A stretch of 41,449 nucleotides of DNA from a virus. A program made the position numbers and the translations under genes. Position 1 is the stretch's first letter, and every line of letters begins with the position of its first letter. Under the pieces are notes generated by a model. The model did not search any database and was not told where the DNA came from. It saw only the letters and a list, made by a program, of their open reading frames with translations. Where the stretch lies: the IMG/VR virus record IMGVR_UViG_3300025732_000089, positions 1 through 41,449 of that record, one strand, 5' to 3'. Of this stretch, positions 19,348 to 28,300 are shown piece after piece.

Positions 19348-19552
19348 TTTTCCCGTCTCCTTTGTGCGGCACCGGGTGGAGCGCCCGAACCTCCGATTTC
19401 AGTCTGCTGAAGCTGAAGTTGTAGATTTCGCCATACGGAATAACGAGCTTGCCGCGCTGGCCAAAAATTACAATTTCCTTTGCAGTCCCGATGACGTTGT
19501 ATCCCTCATGGTCAAACTTTATGCACCACCTCATGAAGTCGATCATCTTCAT
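19160..19552 (-). CDS. Hypothetical protein, reliable N-terminal half only
   Basis: MKMIDFMRWCIKFDHEGYNV... to about residue 65 looks like a small beta-rich protein (IGTAKEIVIFGQRGKLVIPYG). From residue 66 it is Gly/Ala/Glu-rich (GGAGGENRGNSG, GGEGGGGAASPG) and overlaps the coiled-coil gene at 19021-19347 for 188 bp in another frame. Either a real overlap or a chance open tail in GC-rich DNA, perhaps with a missed frameshift or stop. First gene downstream of P3. Confidence 0.4.
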   Translation of the reverse strand: MKMIDFMRWCIKFDHEGYNVIGTAKEIVIFGQRGKLVIPYGEIYNFSFSRLKSEVRALHPVPHKGDGKNEQTGSEEVRDAGGAGGENRGNSGAGGEGGGGAASPGPARRREGQCGAGRSEDGGEAGEKPL

Positions 19553-19579
19553 TGAACATTCCCCGACTGAGGAAAATTC

Positions 19580-19609
19580 ATACTAAGTGCGGCATCCCGG
19601 GCGTGTCAA
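19580..19609 (-). promoter_or_regulatory. Minus-strand promoter P3
   Basis: On the minus strand: TTGACA (19604-19609), 18-bp spacer, TAGTAT (19580-19585). Same spacing and -35 as P1 and P2, but without the GAAG..CTTC operator. It drives the three genes down to 18834. Confidence 0.7.
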
Positions 19610-19676
19610 CGGGAAATTGCATTTTTTGCCATTTTCGCGCATCATGTTGACCTTTATGGCTTTGAGGCGCTTGACA

Positions 19677-19892
19677 ATGGATGACGGACTAATTGACATC
19701 CTCGCTGCCGGCATCTGCGCCTTTGGCGTTGGAATAGATCGGGATCAGGACGGATGCGGCAGACTGGCCCTGAGGGAGCCAAGCCAGCCGTGTCCCGCAA
19801 GTTGTGATTTTTGTCGGCTTCAGGCCGAGTTTTTGGCGGTAATAGCAGCTGAATACCTGGGGGTCATAAATGTCAGCGAACAACCAGCTTAA
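19677..19892 (+). CDS. Small Cys-containing protein, 71 residues
   Basis: MDDGLIDILAAGICAFGVGI... has CPASCDFC in its centre (a C-x3-C-x2-C cluster, possibly metal-binding). It opens the rightward late block and overlaps the GapR-like gene by 23 bp. GAGGCGCTTGACA precedes the ATG. A longer in-frame start at 19644 exists. Function unknown. Confidence 0.45.
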   Translation: MDDGLIDILAAGICAFGVGIDRDQDGCGRLALREPSQPCPASCDFCRLQAEFLAVIAAEYLGVINVSEQPA

Positions 19893-20193
19893 GAGTATTG
19901 TGGAGCGCATCGAAAAGCTTGAGGAAGAAAAGGCCGCGATTGCAAACGACATCAAGGATATTTTTGCCGAGGCGAAGGGAGCCGGGTTCGACCCGAAAAT
20001 CCTGAAACAGGTTTTGGGCCTGAGGAAGAAAGACGCCTCAAAGAGGGCCGAGGAGCAAGCCCTCTTGTCTGTTTATATGGATGCCCTCGGCATGCTTGCG
20101 GGGACGCCATTGGGCAATGCGGCCGCCAGCCAATATTCCAGCTCCATCCGGACGCCTGTGGATCTTGACGGTGATGAGGCGGAAGAGTTCTAG
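19870..20193 (+). CDS. gapR: GapR-like nucleoid-associated protein (DUF2312)
   Basis: 107 residues. LKSIVERIEKLEEEKAAIAN (about 7-26), DIKDIFAEAKGAGFDPKILKQVL, LRKKD, and RAEEQALLSVYMDALGM are the signature of GapR/DUF2312. It is a coiled-coil DNA-binding protein of alphaproteobacteria that binds AT-rich or overtwisted DNA and supports replication. The match is close apart from a longer C-terminal tail (SSSIRTPVDLDGDEAEEF). Encoded by the phage at the start of the late block, it may help phage replication, packaging or host takeover; that part is inference. CTGGGGGTCATAA precedes the start. Confidence 0.85.
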   Translation: MSANNQLKSIVERIEKLEEEKAAIANDIKDIFAEAKGAGFDPKILKQVLGLRKKDASKRAEEQALLSVYMDALGMLAGTPLGNAAASQYSSSIRTPVDLDGDEAEEF

Positions 20194-20202
20194 GATCGTG
20201 GG

Positions 20203-20223
20203 CCGGGGGCCTCGCGCCCCCGG
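20203..20223 (+). terminator. GC hairpin after the GapR-like gene
   Basis: CCGGGGGC (20203-20210) / GCCCCCGG (20216-20223) with a CTCGC loop. No T-run follows (ATTAAAT), so it may be a weak or Rho-assisted stop or an RNA-stabilising element before the terminase genes. Confidence 0.45.
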
Positions 20224-20235
20224 ATTAAATGCGAG

Positions 20236-20706
20236 ATGACGATGAGCGACGAGAAGACGGTTAAAAACAAAACCGGGCGCCCATCAAAGTATTTGCCGGA
20301 ATACTGCGAGCGCGTCATAGAGCTGGGGAAAGAAGGAAAGAGCATCGCGCAGATTGCTTCTGCGTTTGATGTTGATAAAGCCAGCATTTACAGGTGGGAA
20401 GAGGCGCACGAAGAGTTCCGCACAGCTCTCGCACGCGCGAAGGCTCACTCGCAGTGCTGGTGGGAGAATGCGGCGCAGGAAAATGTCAGCAATAAAAACT
20501 TCAATGCGCAGATTTGGTTGAAGAGCGTGGCGTCGCGGTTCCGCGAGGATTACACTGATAAGCAGGTGACGGAAGTCAGCGGCCCGAACGGGTCGCCGTT
20601 GCAGGTTCAGTCGCAGGTGATAGACGCGCGGAAGCTTGACGCCGATCAGCGCGCCGCGTTGCGATCAATGATTGAGGCGGCAAGATCGGAGAAGAAAAAT
20701 GCTTAA
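20236..20706 (+). CDS. terS: Terminase small subunit
   Basis: 156 residues. GRPSKYLPEYCERVIELGKE (about 14-33) leads into an HTH (KSIAQIASAFDVDKASIYRW). A helical domain (HEEFRTALARAKAHSQCWWE...NAQIWLKSVASRFREDYTDK) follows. This is the layout of small terminase subunits, which bind the packaging site. It is directly upstream of TerL with one small gene between. The start may be 20236 or 20242 (MSDEK). The C-terminal tail (VSGPNGSPLQVQSQ...) is typical of the family. Confidence 0.85.
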   Translation: MTMSDEKTVKNKTGRPSKYLPEYCERVIELGKEGKSIAQIASAFDVDKASIYRWEEAHEEFRTALARAKAHSQCWWENAAQENVSNKNFNAQIWLKSVASRFREDYTDKQVTEVSGPNGSPLQVQSQVIDARKLDADQRAALRSMIEAARSEKKNA

Positions 20707-20995
20707 ATGCAGCGACGCAAACAATTGCTCCGAGGAGTTTAGAGCCTACGCAAAAAAAATGGAGATTGTTGTTGGCGGCATCATGGACATTATGGCGGCT
20801 CATCTTGAGCCGGGACCTGAAGAGATTAATGCCATTGCATGCGTGATAACAAATGTTCTTTCGAGGCATTTTCAATCATGCGATGAAGCCTCAGAGGCCT
20901 TGCATATTTTTAACAAATCCGTTGCCGTAATAATGGCTGGCGCCGACGAGTTCCACTTGACATCATGGGCCGACGATGAGGCGACGCTTAATTAG
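20699..20995 (+). CDS. Hypothetical protein, 98 residues, between terS and terL
   Basis: MLKCSDANNCSEEFRAYAKK..., all-helical, acidic, with five cysteines. It overlaps terS by 8 bp and is followed 5 bp later by terL. GGAGAAGAAAA precedes the start. No known family; its place suggests a packaging or early-regulatory accessory role. Confidence 0.5.
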   Translation: MLKCSDANNCSEEFRAYAKKMEIVVGGIMDIMAAHLEPGPEEINAIACVITNVLSRHFQSCDEASEALHIFNKSVAVIMAGADEFHLTSWADDEATLN

Positions 20996-21000
20996 GCCCG

Positions 21001-22620
21001 ATGCTTGATATCCCGCACATTGATCTCGCCCGGCAAGAGTTCGAACTTGATCGCGCCGACGCCGAAGATAGCCTTGCCGAGTTCATCCGTCAGGCGTGGC
21101 ATGTGCTTGAGCCGGGGCAGGATTATGTCCACGGGTGGCATATTGATTTTATTTGCGAGCATCTTGAGGCCATTACAGATGGCGTCGAGTTCGACAGCGG
21201 CGCGCATTACAATCGCCTGCTAATTAACGTGCCGCCGGGCACGATGAAGTCCCTCACTGTTGGCGTGTTCTGGCCGGCGTGGGAGTGGGGGCCGCGCAAT
21301 ATGCCCCATTTGCGCTACGTTTGCGCATCTCACAGCCAAAGCCTCGCCATCCGCGACAGCATGAAGATGCGGCGCCTGATTATGTCGGAGTGGTATCAGG
21401 CGAGGTGGGGCGACCGCGTCAAGCTGGTCGGCGACCAGAACGCAAAAACAAAATTTGAGACGACGTCGACAGGGTTCCGGGAGGCTGTCGCCGCCGGGTC
21501 GATCACTGGAGCTCGCGGTGATCGCGTGATCATTGACGACCCGCATAGCGTTGAGGGCGCCTCGTCTGATCAAATGCGGGCGTCAACCATTGAATGGTTT
21601 CTGGAGGCAGTGCCAACGCGCCTCAATAATCCGAAATCCAGCGCGATTGTCACCGTTATGCAGAGGCTGCACCATGAAGATGTCTCGGGCGTCATCCTCG
21701 ACCGCAATCTTGGCTACGATCACATTTGCCTGCCGATGCTTTATGATCCCGCCGCCGCCAAGGAAACGATGCTGGGCTTCAAGGACCCGAGAACAGAGGA
21801 TGGCGAACTTCTTTTCCCGCAGCGTTTCCCTGAAGACGTGGTAGATCGAGATCGCCGGGTCATGGGCGAATACGCCTTCGCCGGCCAAATGCAGCAAACG
21901 CCAACGCCGCGCGGCGGCGGCGTCATCAAGCGGGACTGGTGGCAGCGCTACAATCGCGATAGCTACCCGCCATTCGATTACATTCTCGCGTCCCTCGATA
22001 CGGCCTACACCCTTAAGCAGGAAAACGACCCAAGCGCCATGACAGTGTGGGGTGTGTGGACGGGCGGAGACATGACGGCGCAGATCACGCGGGCGCTGAC
22101 GGTCGATGGCTCTCCGACTATGATGGCCAGGACTTACACGCCAGAGCACCCCAAGGCCATGATGATCTACGCCTGGCAGGACCGCCTCGAATTGCATGAG
22201 CTCGTCGAAAGGGTGCGGGAGACCATGCAGAACTATGGCGTCGACAAGCTGCTGATCGAAAACAAGGCGGCCGGGCACAGCGTTGCGCAGGAGATCAGAC
22301 GCGTTTATGGTCACGACGATTTTGGCGTTCAGCTGATCGATCCAAGGGGGCAGGACAAGCTTGCGCGGCTCTACAGTGTTCAGCACCTTTTTGAAGAGGG
22401 GCTGATCTACGCGCCAGACAGGTCGTGGGCGGATATGGTCATTACGCAGGCCGAGCAGTTTCCAAAGGCCGCCCATGACGATCTTGTCGACACGGTTAGC
22501 ATGGCGCTGCGCCATCTTCGGGAGCTCGGGCTGCTTGTGCGCGGGGCGGAATTTACCGCAGAGCTCAACGATAGTATGCTGCATCGCGGCTCTGAGGAGG
22601 AGCCGCTCTATCCAGTATAG
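21001..22620 (+). CDS. terL: Terminase large subunit (packaging ATPase and nuclease)
   Basis: 539 residues. ATPase: Walker A-like VPPGTMKS (77-84), Walker B RVIIDDP (175-181, D179-D180), and a coupling region AIVTVMQRLHHEDV. RNase H-like nuclease: ASLDTAYT (D333), LLIENKAAG (E420), and HDDLVDTVSMALRHL (D493-D494, D497). All catalytic acidic residues expected are present. It cuts concatemers and drives DNA into procapsids. The headful or cos mode is not evident from the sequence. Confidence 0.93.
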   Translation: MLDIPHIDLARQEFELDRADAEDSLAEFIRQAWHVLEPGQDYVHGWHIDFICEHLEAITDGVEFDSGAHYNRLLINVPPGTMKSLTVGVFWPAWEWGPRNMPHLRYVCASHSQSLAIRDSMKMRRLIMSEWYQARWGDRVKLVGDQNAKTKFETTSTGFREAVAAGSITGARGDRVIIDDPHSVEGASSDQMRASTIEWFLEAVPTRLNNPKSSAIVTVMQRLHHEDVSGVILDRNLGYDHICLPMLYDPAAAKETMLGFKDPRTEDGELLFPQRFPEDVVDRDRRVMGEYAFAGQMQQTPTPRGGGVIKRDWWQRYNRDSYPPFDYILASLDTAYTLKQENDPSAMTVWGVWTGGDMTAQITRALTVDGSPTMMARTYTPEHPKAMMIYAWQDRLELHELVERVRETMQNYGVDKLLIENKAAGHSVAQEIRRVYGHDDFGVQLIDPRGQDKLARLYSVQHLFEEGLIYAPDRSWADMVITQAEQFPKAAHDDLVDTVSMALRHLRELGLLVRGAEFTAELNDSMLHRGSEEEPLYPV

Positions 22621-22636
22621 TTACGGGGGCAAGAAG

Positions 22637-22861
22637 ATGCGGCGCCGGATACTGGCCAACGCTGTCGTGGACGTCATCCGCGAGGCGCCACCGGCCTCCA
22701 GAGAGCTTAGTATTTATCGCGTTGAGGCGTGGGGGAAGGAACCCCACGACTATGTGCGCGTATATGAAATTGCCGCGCGAGATGCTAATATGGCCGCTCG
22801 CGAGGGGTTAGATCGTTTCACAGAAGAAATTGGCGATCTGTTAGACAAGCAGGAACACTGA
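22637..22861 (+). CDS. Small hypothetical protein, 74 residues
   Basis: MRRRILANAVVDVIREAPPA..., with two segments, beta-like LSIYRVEAWGKEPHDYVRVYEI and helical RDANMAAREGLDRFTEEIGD. GGGGGCAAGAAG precedes it, and it ends one base before the portal gene. Unknown function. Confidence 0.5.
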   Translation: MRRRILANAVVDVIREAPPASRELSIYRVEAWGKEPHDYVRVYEIAARDANMAAREGLDRFTEEIGDLLDKQEH

Positions 22862-22862
22862 C

Positions 22863-25298
22863 ATGCCGATGACGCCGGGGCTCAATCCCAATCTCCGCCT
22901 CCAGCAGGATGAGCCGGAGGCGGGGCTCGCGCCGGCGGAAGATGTCGTAATTGAAATTTCTGAAGGCAGCCCAAAGATCGACACCGACGACCGCGGCAAC
23001 ATTATGCGGATCGAGCACGACGATGGATCCGTCAGCCTGTCACTTGACGGCAAACCAATTGAGGAGGCATCAAGAGCCGAGCGGGCGCAGGAGTGGTTTG
23101 CCAACCTGGTCGATGACATTGACGCCGGAACGCTTAACCTGATCGCCGACGACCTCCTGCGCGGCGTGCGGGATGACATTGAAAGCAGGAAGGACTGGAT
23201 TGAGGATCGGGCGCAGGGCATAAAGCTCCTCGGCCTCACCGTCGAAATCCCCGGGCTACAGGGCGCCACCGACGGAGCCCCGGTTGAGGGCATGAGCCGC
23301 GTCCGCCACCCGCTTTTGCTTGAGGCCGTCCTCCGCTTTCAGGCGAATAGCCGATCCGAGATGCTGCCGACCGACGGGCCGGTGAAGGTGCGCGTCGACA
23401 GTATCGGCACAACGATCCAGACGGACTTTCTGGCGGACGCGCTGGAAAAGGATTTCAATGCCTACCTCACCGCTGTCGCCAAAGAATACTATCCTGATAC
23501 TGACAGGATGTTGTTTATGCTGGGTTTCGGCGGGACCGCATTCAAGAAGGTTTACTTCTGCCCCTTGCGCGGTCGCCCGGTCAGCGAAACGGTGGATGCG
23601 GATGACCTCATCGTTAACAATTCCGCGACGACCCTTCAGGACGCCAAGCGGATAACGCATCGCGTTTACGCCAAGGCGTCGACGGTGCGCAGGCTGCAAA
23701 TCCTTGGCGTCTACCGCGACATTGATCTGGCGACGCCAATGTTCGAGGCGCATGACGCCGTGCAGAGGGAGAAAGCCGAGCAGCAAGGCATTGCCGTCGA
23801 GGCGCGTAATCCGGAGGATCGTGAGCGCGAGATTTATGAAATTTACTGCGAGCTCGATATCCCCGGCTTTGAGCATAAATACAGGGGCCAGCTCACCGGA
23901 CTTGAAATCCCGTATCGCGTAACTATCGATTTGTCTTCCCGGGAAGTCCTTTCCATTGTCAGAAATTATGACGAGCCAACGGGCGACGAAGGCGACGAGT
24001 TGCCGGAGGCGCGCCAGAACTTTGTCAAATACACATTTGTGCCCGGCATGGGCTTCTACGATATCGGCCTTCTCCACATCCTCGGGAACACGACCAACGC
24101 CGTGACGGCGGCGTGGCGCGAAATGCTCGACGCCGGCATGTATGCCAATTTCCCCGGCTTCCTGATGGCCGACACCGGCGCCCGCCAGAACACGAACATC
24201 TTCCGCGTTCCGCCCGGCGGTGGCGCCCTTGTGAAGACGGGCGGCCTGCCGATCAATCAGGCGATCATGCCGCTCCCATACAAGGAGCCGGGCGGCGCCA
24301 TGATGACGCTGGTCAGCAACATGGTCGAGACAGGGCAGCGCGTTGGGGGAACGGCGGAGCTGGCCGTTGGCGAGGGGCGGCAGGACGCCCCGGTCGGGAC
24401 GACGCTGGCTTTGATCGATCAGGCGACAAAGGTTATGAACGCGGTCCATAAGCGGATGCATGCCGCGCAGGCGGATGAGTTCCAGCTAATGTTGCGCTGC
24501 TTCAGGGAGCATCCAAATAGTTTCTGGAAGAAGTTGCGCGGGCCATCGCTTGAGTGGAACGAGAGCATCTTCAATCAGGCGATCAACAATTACGAGCTCG
24601 TTCCGCAAGCGGACCCAAACACTGCAAGCCACACCCAGCGCGTAATGAAGATCATGGCGCTTAAGCAGCTGCAACAGGCGAACCCGAGCATGTATGACGC
24701 CGTGGCAATTGATCGCGCCGCCATGAAGGCGATGGGGTGGAGCAACCCTGAGCAATTCATTGCCGCGCCGTCTGCGCCTGTGCCGCCGCCCGAGGCGCAG
24801 GCAAAAATGGCTGAGCTGCAAATCAAGAAGCAGGAAGCAGACACAAAGCAGATGCTGGCGCAGGCCGAGGTCGCCAAAATCCAGAGCGAGATGGGCGCCG
24901 CCGGGCAGGACGGCCAGCAGCTTGATCCCAATAAGATTATCGACATCCAGATGAAGCAGGCCGAGATCCGCCAGAAGGAAATGGACCTTGAATTGAAGCG
25001 CATGGAACTTGAGCAGGCGATGCGGCAATCCGGCATGGACATGCAAATGCAGCAGGCCGACATCACCGCCAAAATGCGCCAGAACCTGATCGACCAGAAG
25101 GACAATGAGCTGGACAACTGGAACCGGCAAAAGGATCGCGAGAGCTCTGAGCGCATTGCGGCGGTGAAGCTGGCGCAGGACGTCATGAAGACGCCGGGCG
25201 GCTACGCCGAGATGAAGAAGATCCTTAGCCCTGATTTGCTAAGGACGCTTGAGAGCAGGGAAGACACGCCTCCTCCGAGCATTTCCGGGCTGGAGTAA
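22863..25298 (+). CDS. Portal protein
   Basis: 811 residues starting MPMTPGLNPNLRLQQ. A core of DDIESRKDWIEDRAQGIKLLG (about 100-120), a clip/wing region with YYPDTDRMLFMLGFGGTAFKKVY, the aromatic stem segment (NFPGFLMADTGARQNTNIFRV), and a long Gln/Met-rich C-terminal helix (residues about 640-780, MQMQQADITAKMRQNLID...) like the barrel of P22-type portals. It forms the DNA-entry ring. Size and position after terL and before capsid genes support this. The wing domain resembles podovirus portals, so a short tail is likely. Confidence 0.88.
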   Translation: MPMTPGLNPNLRLQQDEPEAGLAPAEDVVIEISEGSPKIDTDDRGNIMRIEHDDGSVSLSLDGKPIEEASRAERAQEWFANLVDDIDAGTLNLIADDLLRGVRDDIESRKDWIEDRAQGIKLLGLTVEIPGLQGATDGAPVEGMSRVRHPLLLEAVLRFQANSRSEMLPTDGPVKVRVDSIGTTIQTDFLADALEKDFNAYLTAVAKEYYPDTDRMLFMLGFGGTAFKKVYFCPLRGRPVSETVDADDLIVNNSATTLQDAKRITHRVYAKASTVRRLQILGVYRDIDLATPMFEAHDAVQREKAEQQGIAVEARNPEDREREIYEIYCELDIPGFEHKYRGQLTGLEIPYRVTIDLSSREVLSIVRNYDEPTGDEGDELPEARQNFVKYTFVPGMGFYDIGLLHILGNTTNAVTAAWREMLDAGMYANFPGFLMADTGARQNTNIFRVPPGGGALVKTGGLPINQAIMPLPYKEPGGAMMTLVSNMVETGQRVGGTAELAVGEGRQDAPVGTTLALIDQATKVMNAVHKRMHAAQADEFQLMLRCFREHPNSFWKKLRGPSLEWNESIFNQAINNYELVPQADPNTASHTQRVMKIMALKQLQQANPSMYDAVAIDRAAMKAMGWSNPEQFIAAPSAPVPPPEAQAKMAELQIKKQEADTKQMLAQAEVAKIQSEMGAAGQDGQQLDPNKIIDIQMKQAEIRQKEMDLELKRMELEQAMRQSGMDMQMQQADITAKMRQNLIDQKDNELDNWNRQKDRESSERIAAVKLAQDVMKTPGGYAEMKKILSPDLLRTLESREDTPPPSISGLE

Positions 25299-25302
25299 GC
25301 CA

Positions 25303-28300
25303 ATGATCAAGGATACCCGCACGCCTCCCGTGAAGTTGCTCGAAGACGAGTATCCCACGCACTACCTGCCGCATGTCGGCAGGCAGGTGATGGAGAGCGG
25401 TGGCGCCCCAAAACAGCTTCCTCCCATTGATGTTGGGGCCATTGCGCCTCAATACAAAGAGCCCCCAAAGCCCGTCGTATCTGACATGATGCAAAACCAA
25501 ATTGCCGAAATTGGCGACAGGGAAATTGCAAAAGGGCTTGCAAAATACGGTCGTGGACCTCTTGTTTCTTCCAATGTCGGGATGCCGCTGAAGGCCGGGC
25601 CGGAGCAGTCTTTCTGGGAAAAGGCTAGAGACAAAATGCTGGGGCTGGACTATGGCCGCCCGTCCGTTGAGCGCCGTCAGGCCGTGGAGGGCATAGGAAG
25701 CGCTATAGAAGCAGCCAAGCTTGCTGCATATGCGTACCCGGCGACCCGCGCCCCAATGGGTGTTTTTGATTTTACAAAGTCGGTAGCGGAAGGACGACCA
25801 ATTGAGGCGTCTCTGGCGTCCGCTTTTTTGCCGGGCGGTAAATACGCCAAATACGCAGGCGCGGCTTTGGCCAGCCAAGCCGGGCCGGAAGAGGCCAAAG
25901 CCACCTTCATTGGCGAGGCGGCTCGCCTGACGCCGTCTCTGCGCCGCGCCCTTGAGCTTTCACGCAAGTATCTGAACGTTGATCGCCCGCAGGACGTCTG
26001 GCGGCAATACGACTGGGCTCCCGACCCCTCCGGACGCATGGTCAGCGAGCTTTCCGACGAAGGCGCCCGCCTGATCCCGCAGGGCCTGGCCAGGTTCAGA
26101 ACGGGTGAAACAATGTCTCTTGGCGACATTTTGTCGCACCCTGAGGTATATGATCGCTACCCCTCGTCCTACACGACGAAGGTTACGCCTTATCTTCCGA
26201 AGGAAGAGGGGGAGCGCGGCTATTACTCGCCGCTTTTGGATTATATCGGCATCAATGAGCGGCTTGGTGACCGCCAGCTAATGAAAACGCTGCTTCATGA
26301 GCATCAGCACCGCATCCAGAACATTGAAGGCATGTCGCCGGGTGCGCGGACTGAGATGTTTAAGGGACCTGAGGCCGTCGCCCGGCCTCATGAGGAGCGG
26401 CTGTCCCAGCTCCTTGGCGCCATGAAGCTTCAGGAGATTATGCGGGAGAACCCCGGCATTGATCCGCTCGATGCGAAAGTTATTGCCGGGGCCAGAGGCA
26501 TCCCGATTGTCGGCGGCTCTACTCATCACACGCACAAGGGCGCGGAGGAGTTGGCTCAAGAGGCAGAGTTTTTGCGCCGTGGCATAGACGATATTTACGC
26601 GACGCACCCAACGGCGCATGAGCAGTATCTCCGCACGCTTGGAGAGTGGTCAGCCCGCCTGCCCGGCGAGCGTCTTGAGCTGACGATGCCTGAGCGCCGC
26701 GTCCGTTTTCCGTTTGACCCCAATTACCCGGTGAATGTTTTGCCGGTAACATCGAGGCCGCTCGGAAACCTTCCTGGCCCCCGGTGGGAAGCAGAGCGCG
26801 AGCGGGCGATTGAGCTGGCTCGCCAGCTTCGTCGTGAGCCGTTGCCGGCAGAGCCGCGCCCATCTCTCTCCCCTGAGCAAGAGGCTCTTGAGGAAGACAT
26901 GATGCAGTTCGCCCTTGAGGCCGAGGCGCGCAAGCGGGCCGGGGTTCCGCCGCCAGCCTTTGGCCCTGCGCTCTTGCCGACCATCAAGAAGGCAGGCGGT
27001 GGACCGATTGCAAAGCTTCTCGGCAAGCTTTTGCCCGAGGGATCAGGCTATGTGCCGCGCAAGGGGTTCCCGGGCGTCGTCAATCTCCCCGGCATTGGCC
27101 GCGTCGAGCCGCGACCCATCGAGCCGATTGAAAGCATTTCCCGGCGCTTTGCCGGCCCCGCGCACGACGCCCCGGTCGTCCCGATCAACCCGGAGTTTTC
27201 CGAGCGCGTCGCCCGCGAATATGAAGGCATGCGGCACGCGCCAAAAGACCCCGTTGTGCGCCGCGCCTTTGAGGCCCTGGCGGATGAGACAATGGCGCAG
27301 TATCGCGCCGCAAAGGATCTCGGGCTGGACATCAGGTTCCTGAAACCCGGGCAGGCGGACCCCTACGCGGCAAGCCCGGGCCTTGGATACGAGGACATTG
27401 TCAATCGCGGCCGCCTGTTCGTGTTCCCGACCGAGCAGGGCTTCGGCAGCACGGGCGGCCTGAACGCAACCAACGTTCTCCTGAAGGGCGCGGGGCAAGT
27501 GGGCGACAAGCCGGATGCGGTCGTCAACGACGCCTTCCGCGTCATCCACGATCTTTACGGGCACTTTGGCCCCGGCAACCCGTTCTTCCGCGCCCCGGGC
27601 GAGGAGCGGGCGTATCAGCTGCACAAACGCATGTTCTCGCCTGAGGCCGTGCCGGCGTTGGCGTCAGAAACGCGCGGGCAGAACAGCTGGGTTAATTTTG
27701 GCCCGATGGCCGAGCGCAATCGCGCCGCCTCCGGCGCGGAAACCCATTACGCTGATCAAAAGACGGGCGTGATGGCGCCGTGGGCGACGGAAGAGCCTCC
27801 GCCTGTTGGTGCGGATATTGAGCAGTTTATTCTCAACAAAAGAGAGAGCGGCGGCCGCGCCAAATACGAAGGTGGCGGCAAGGCGGCGCTGATCGGAGCC
27901 GCCTTGAAGGCCGCAGAGGAGTTCATCCCCTACACCAAAAGGATGTTCTTCACTCACAATATTGACCCGCTAAATCTTAAAAGGGCCATCGAAACCGGCG
28001 GATTGCCGGCGCCAAGCATGGCGGTATCAACGCCGACAACCAGTGATCTTTCTGATTTCGGTCCGATTGCCCTTGTCGGCAAGCCTGAGAAATTTAGCCC
28101 AACGGCCAAGTCGCCCGTTTATGGGCAGGATATCTGGTCGCCTCGCGTTCCGAATACGAGGGAATATGAGCGCACCATGTTCTCGCCCAGTGACCCCAAT
28201 GCATTTGAGGGCCGGGGATTTTTCAGCATGCTGCATGATCGCCCGATGCCTGGCACAATGGAAAATTTGCTCGCCGAGATGAACGCCAGGCCCGTTATTG

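Noticed and set aside
20203-20223. Definite Rho-independent terminator
   Set aside because: The stem is strong but no U-tract follows, so it is listed only with low confidence.
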